Positions 6,089-8,586 of a stretch of DNA of 8,586 bases are shown here, one piece after another. Made by a program: the position numbers and the translations under genes. The notes beneath the pieces were generated by a model. That model did no database searches. It saw only the letters and a list, made by a program, of their open reading frames with translations, and was not told the origin of the DNA. How positions within the stretch are numbered: position 1 is the first letter of the stretch; the number at the start of each line of letters is the position of its first letter. The DNA is from UBA1081 sp045658165. Lineage in GTDB: Bacteria > Bacillota > Clostridia > Oscillospirales > Acutalibacteraceae. Where the stretch lies: assembly GCA_045658165.1 (NCBI GenBank), contig JAZOUN010000032.1, positions 1 to 8,586 on the forward strand, in the 5' to 3' direction.

Positions 6089-7474
6089 TTAGGCATTTGT
6101 ACAGTCAGTGTTTTGTTTTTCTAAAAGACATACAACTTCGCAGTGGCTTGTCTTCGGGAACATGTCAACAGGGGTGACTTTCTGCACTTCAAAGCCTTTT
6201 TCTTTAAGAAGTGCGCAGTCTCTTGCGAGTGTTGCAGGGTCGCAGGAGATATAAACAAGTCTTTTGGGATTCATTTCATCAATGGTGTCAAGAAGTTCTG
6301 CAGCGCAGCCTTTTCTTGGTGGGTCAACGATGATAACATCAGGTTTTATGCCTCTTTCTGCAAGGATTTTTGCTGCTTCGGGGGCATCACCGCAGATGAA
6401 TTCCGAATTTGTGATATTATTGATTTCAGCGTTGATTTTTGCATCTTCAATCGCTTCGGGGATGATTTCAACACCGATAAGATTTTTGACTTTTGATGCC
6501 ATTGAAAGACCTATAGTACCTGCACCGCAGTAAAGGTCAAGCAGAGTGTCTTCTGAAGTCAGTTGTGCATATTCGGCGGCTTTATAATAAAGATTTTCAG
6601 CCTGATCGTGATTTATCTGATAGAAAGAAAGGGGAGAAATACGAACTTTTACTGAGCAGAGAATATCTTCAATAAAGTCACTGCCCCAGATTGTGTAACA
6701 TTTTTTGCCGAGAATCACATTGCTGTCGTTTGTGTTTTCATTTACTGTAATTGATGTTATGTTGTCTGTACATTTAAGCAGAGAAACAATCAGGTCGTCT
6801 TTTTTCGGAAGGTTGTGACCGTTGATAACGGCACATACCATAACCTGATTTGTTTCAAAGGCTTTTCTTATGTAAATGTGTCTGAGAAGCCCTTTATGTG
6901 TTTCTTCGTTGTACACGGAAATGTTGTTTTTTATTATCCATTTTCTGAATGCAGAAACAATTTTTGCAAATTCCTTGGGTTGAAGCATACAGTCATCACA
7001 ATCGATTACGCGGTGGCTGTTCTGCGCAAAAAAACCGATGTTTATTTTTCCGTTTTCAAGACGGACAGGGTACTGTGCTTTGTTTCTGTAACGGTTTTCT
7101 CTGCCTGATTTTATAATTTCCTCGGGAGAAATTTCAATATGACCAAGTCTTGAAAAAGCATCAATAACTCTCTGTTTTTTCATTTCGCATTCAGCCGAAT
7201 AATTTATGTGGCGGAAAACACAGCCTCCGCAACGTGAATAAACATCACAGTCAGGAATAATTCTTGACTGTGCCGCTTTTATGATGTGATTTATTTTGCC
7301 GATTGCGTAGTTTTTCTTTGTTTTTATAATATGGCAATCAATTATATCGCCCGTTGCCGTATTAGGCACAAAGACAGCAACGCCGTCGTAGTGACCGACT
7401 CCGCTGCCTTCAGTTGTTATGCCTGTTATTTCAATTTCGATGTCCTGATTTTTTTTAAGAGGATATTTTTCCAT
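6089..7474 (-). CDS. rlmD: 23S rRNA (uracil-C5)-methyltransferase, TrmA/RlmD (RlmCD) family
   Basis: SAM-dependent enzyme that makes 5-methyluridine in 23S rRNA. In E. coli RlmD modifies U1939; the Bacillus relative RlmCD modifies two sites (747 and 1939), so the exact target here is open. The 461-residue protein has an N-terminal TRAM RNA-binding domain (about 6-62), and an iron-sulfur motif C76, C82, C85 with C162 as the likely fourth ligand. The SAM-binding loop is LLDLYCGAGT (311-320), followed by VDPPRKGC (383-390), the nucleophile C411 in YISCDPATLARD (408-419) and the conserved general-base Glu446 in KTSHCEVV. All key residues are present and the length is normal. GGAG lies 6 bp before the ATG. 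It follows a 110-bp spacer and is the likely first gene of the five-gene block; the next gene starts 39 bp after its stop. Confidence 0.95.
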   Translation of the reverse strand: MEKYPLKKNQDIEIEITGITTEGSGVGHYDGVAVFVPNTATGDIIDCHIIKTKKNYAIGKINHIIKAAQSRIIPDCDVYSRCGGCVFRHINYSAECEMKKQRVIDAFSRLGHIEISPEEIIKSGRENRYRNKAQYPVRLENGKINIGFFAQNSHRVIDCDDCMLQPKEFAKIVSAFRKWIIKNNISVYNEETHKGLLRHIYIRKAFETNQVMVCAVINGHNLPKKDDLIVSLLKCTDNITSITVNENTNDSNVILGKKCYTIWGSDFIEDILCSVKVRISPLSFYQINHDQAENLYYKAAEYAQLTSEDTLLDLYCGAGTIGLSMASKVKNLIGVEIIPEAIEDAKINAEINNITNSEFICGDAPEAAKILAERGIKPDVIIVDPPRKGCAAELLDTIDEMNPKRLVYISCDPATLARDCALLKEKGFEVQKVTPVDMFPKTSHCEVVCLLEKQNTDCTNA

Positions 7475-7494
7475 AAAAGTCTCCGGATGAACAG

Positions 7495-7526
7495 ATAGTT
7501 TGTGTGATTTTTTATTTGCAAACTAT
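7495..7526. promoter_or_regulatory. Inverted repeat in the spacer upstream of rlmD
   Basis: ATAGTTTG (7495-7502) and CAAACTAT (7519-7526) are exact reverse complements around a 16-base, T-rich centre. The repeat sits in the 110-bp spacer between the DUF2628-type gene and rlmD, ending 21 bp before the rlmD ATG. It could be an operator or a leader hairpin, but low GC and the long centre make a strong RNA hairpin doubtful. I could not find a convincing -35/-10 pair in this spacer: TTGCAA followed 18 bp later by TATCTG is too weak to call. Confidence 0.3.
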
Positions 7527-7584
7527 TGTTTTTATTTATGCATTACGCATTTTGATTTTTTCGGGAACCGATATAAACTGCTGA

Positions 7585-8586
7585 TTAAAAGTAAGTTGTC
7601 ATTGTAGAGAAAAACATATAACAGAGAACCGGAAGAAGAATGTTTACCACCGAAACGTTTCCTCTCTGGCGAAGATAAAAATGATAAGTCATACTGTCGC
7701 CTGAAACACGGCGTATGCTGTTTATATCTTTTATAATTTTCTTTTTGTAGAAATGATTGCCCAGGAATCCCATTATAATACTCATTATGAGAACAGCCGC
7801 AATCTGAATGATATATGCAGTTATGTTGATGGGGGAAGTCAGAAGTTCTGCAATAAGTGCATAATATTCGGATGTGTCGGTAACGGATGTGGCACCGTTC
7901 TGAAGTATTTCTGTAAGTTCGCTGTTAAGCTGTGTAACAGTTTCTGCGTACTCGGCATAAACTTCAGGTTTTAAATTCTGATAAACCGTAACGGGGATAA
8001 TACTTGAAATAAGGTAAACGGAAAAGAAAATTGCCATGAAAGCAACTCCGAGACCTACCATTTTTCGATAAAAACACCAGAAAACAGAAGCTAATCCTGC
8101 AGACCAGTTCCATGAAATTTTAGAGTTCTTTGTCTGCATATCAAGGAATTTGCCGATGTATTTTGTTGAATCTTTCTGAATAAATTCTGCTATTTCTGAA
8201 ACAGGAATATCTTCAATTTTTGTGTCGTTGCCGTATACATTTTTTGCATCAACGGCATAAACGTTCTGATAGGGAGAAAACTTTTCAGGATCTGTTTGAG
8301 TCTGCCAGTTGCCGATGGGTATGTTGTCGAAAGACGGAAACTGATTTGTAACCGGTTTCTGTTCCGATTTGAGTCTTTCACCGCATCTGATACATACGGG
8401 TTCATACTGAGCATTGTGCTCACCGCAACGGGGACATACTTTCATGTTTTTTTGCTGAGAATTATTTGCGGCAGGTGTGTCACTGTTGTGCATCTGCCAT
8501 ATAAATCCTTCAATGGGGTTCTCTTCGTTTACGCAACGGTTGTATTTCTCCCAGCATGATCTGTGATGGGGTGGACCCCAGATGGG
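7585..8586 (-). CDS. Zinc-finger/zinc-ribbon DUF2628-type membrane protein (5' end outside the window)
   Basis: The frame is open to the right edge, giving 333 visible residues. An ATG at 8493 exists, but the 31 residues before it (PPHHRSCWEKYNRC, then EGFIW) match the zinc-finger head that I recall in clostridial DUF2628 proteins (CP-CG-P-HR-C...C), so the true start is probably further upstream. A second zinc ribbon follows: C51PRC54 and C65IRC68. Next come a GYF-like stretch around IPVSEIAEFI and the DUF2628 core (NWSAGLASVFWCFYRKMVGLG). Membrane segments are at about 176-199, 253-276 and 311-332, with FLGNHFYKKKIIKDI after the second. It is probably an inner-membrane protein with cytoplasmic zinc modules; the function is unknown. 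The residue before Gly4 is Trp where the recalled motif has Cys. The gene is separated from rlmD by 110 bp, so it may be a separate unit. Confidence 0.85.
   Translation of the reverse strand, partial: PIWGPPHHRSCWEKYNRCVNEENPIEGFIWQMHNSDTPAANNSQQKNMKVCPRCGEHNAQYEPVCIRCGERLKSEQKPVTNQFPSFDNIPIGNWQTQTDPEKFSPYQNVYAVDAKNVYGNDTKIEDIPVSEIAEFIQKDSTKYIGKFLDMQTKNSKISWNWSAGLASVFWCFYRKMVGLGVAFMAIFFSVYLISSIIPVTVYQNLKPEVYAEYAETVTQLNSELTEILQNGATSVTDTSEYYALIAELLTSPINITAYIIQIAAVLIMSIIMGFLGNHFYKKKIIKDINSIRRVSGDSMTYHFYLRQRGNVSVVNILLPVLCYMFFSTMTTYF

Noticed and set aside
6081..6098. Hairpin AAATGC/GCATTT at the rlmD stop considered as a terminator
   Set aside because: The stem is only 6 bp and A/T-rich, it overlaps the stop codon, and only about four T residues follow on the - strand. 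It is unlikely to separate rlmD from the next gene.
8410..8493. ATG 8493 as the true start of the DUF2628-type protein
   Set aside because: The frame remains open upstream with a recognisable zinc-finger-like stretch, and the nearest AAGGA (8507-8511) is about 12 bp away, too far for an ideal site.

Overview
The window reads as a chromosomal segment of an anaerobic gut Clostridium-type bacterium (Bacillota, Ruminococcus/Oscillospiraceae-like). The pointers are moderately low GC, strong purine-rich Shine-Dalgarno sites, a dockerin of the 'DAR-L-LRYAA' style, cell-wall-binding-like repeats, a GH3 beta-xylosidase of the clostridial 'EGEEGD' type, and an intergenic 'CGTAGGGGC...GCCCCTACG' palindrome of a kind I recall from these genomes. 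The taxonomic call is inference from these features only.

Layout: positions 1-312 hold the 3' end of a + strand gene of unknown function, closed by a strong rho-independent terminator (322-351). The convergent intergenic gap (352-534) holds a 70-bp nested palindrome (392-461) and the terminator of the opposite-strand genes (504-529). Everything from 535 to the right edge is on the - strand. In transcription order (right to left) it holds: a zinc-finger/zinc-ribbon DUF2628-type membrane protein, cut by the window edge (7585-8586); a 110-bp spacer with an inverted repeat; rlmD, a TrmA-family 23S rRNA uracil-C5 methyltransferase (6089-7474); a secreted protein with dockerin, repeats and a transglutaminase-like domain (4265-6049); a DUF2804 protein (3167-4261); a pyridoxamine-phosphate-oxidase-like flavoprotein (2673-3161); and a GH3 glycosidase (535-2637).

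The five genes from rlmD to GH3 are separated by only 39, 3, 5 and 35 bp. I see no convincing terminator between them and one strong terminator after the last, so they look like one transcription unit. The DUF2804 and flavoprotein genes have ribosome-binding sites inside or touching the end of the gene before, which suggests translational coupling. The unit mixes a housekeeping RNA modification enzyme, a secreted cell-surface or cellulosome-related protein, two poorly understood proteins and a cytoplasmic oligosaccharide hydrolase, with no obvious single pathway.

The most interesting item is the 594-residue secreted protein. It has an N-terminal dockerin with both calcium loops intact, about four near-identical 114-bp (38-residue) tandem repeats, and a C-terminal transglutaminase/protease-like domain with an apparent complete Cys-His-Asp triad. 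I see no CRISPR array, tRNA, rRNA, insertion sequence or phage gene, and no clear evidence of an entirely new multi-gene system.
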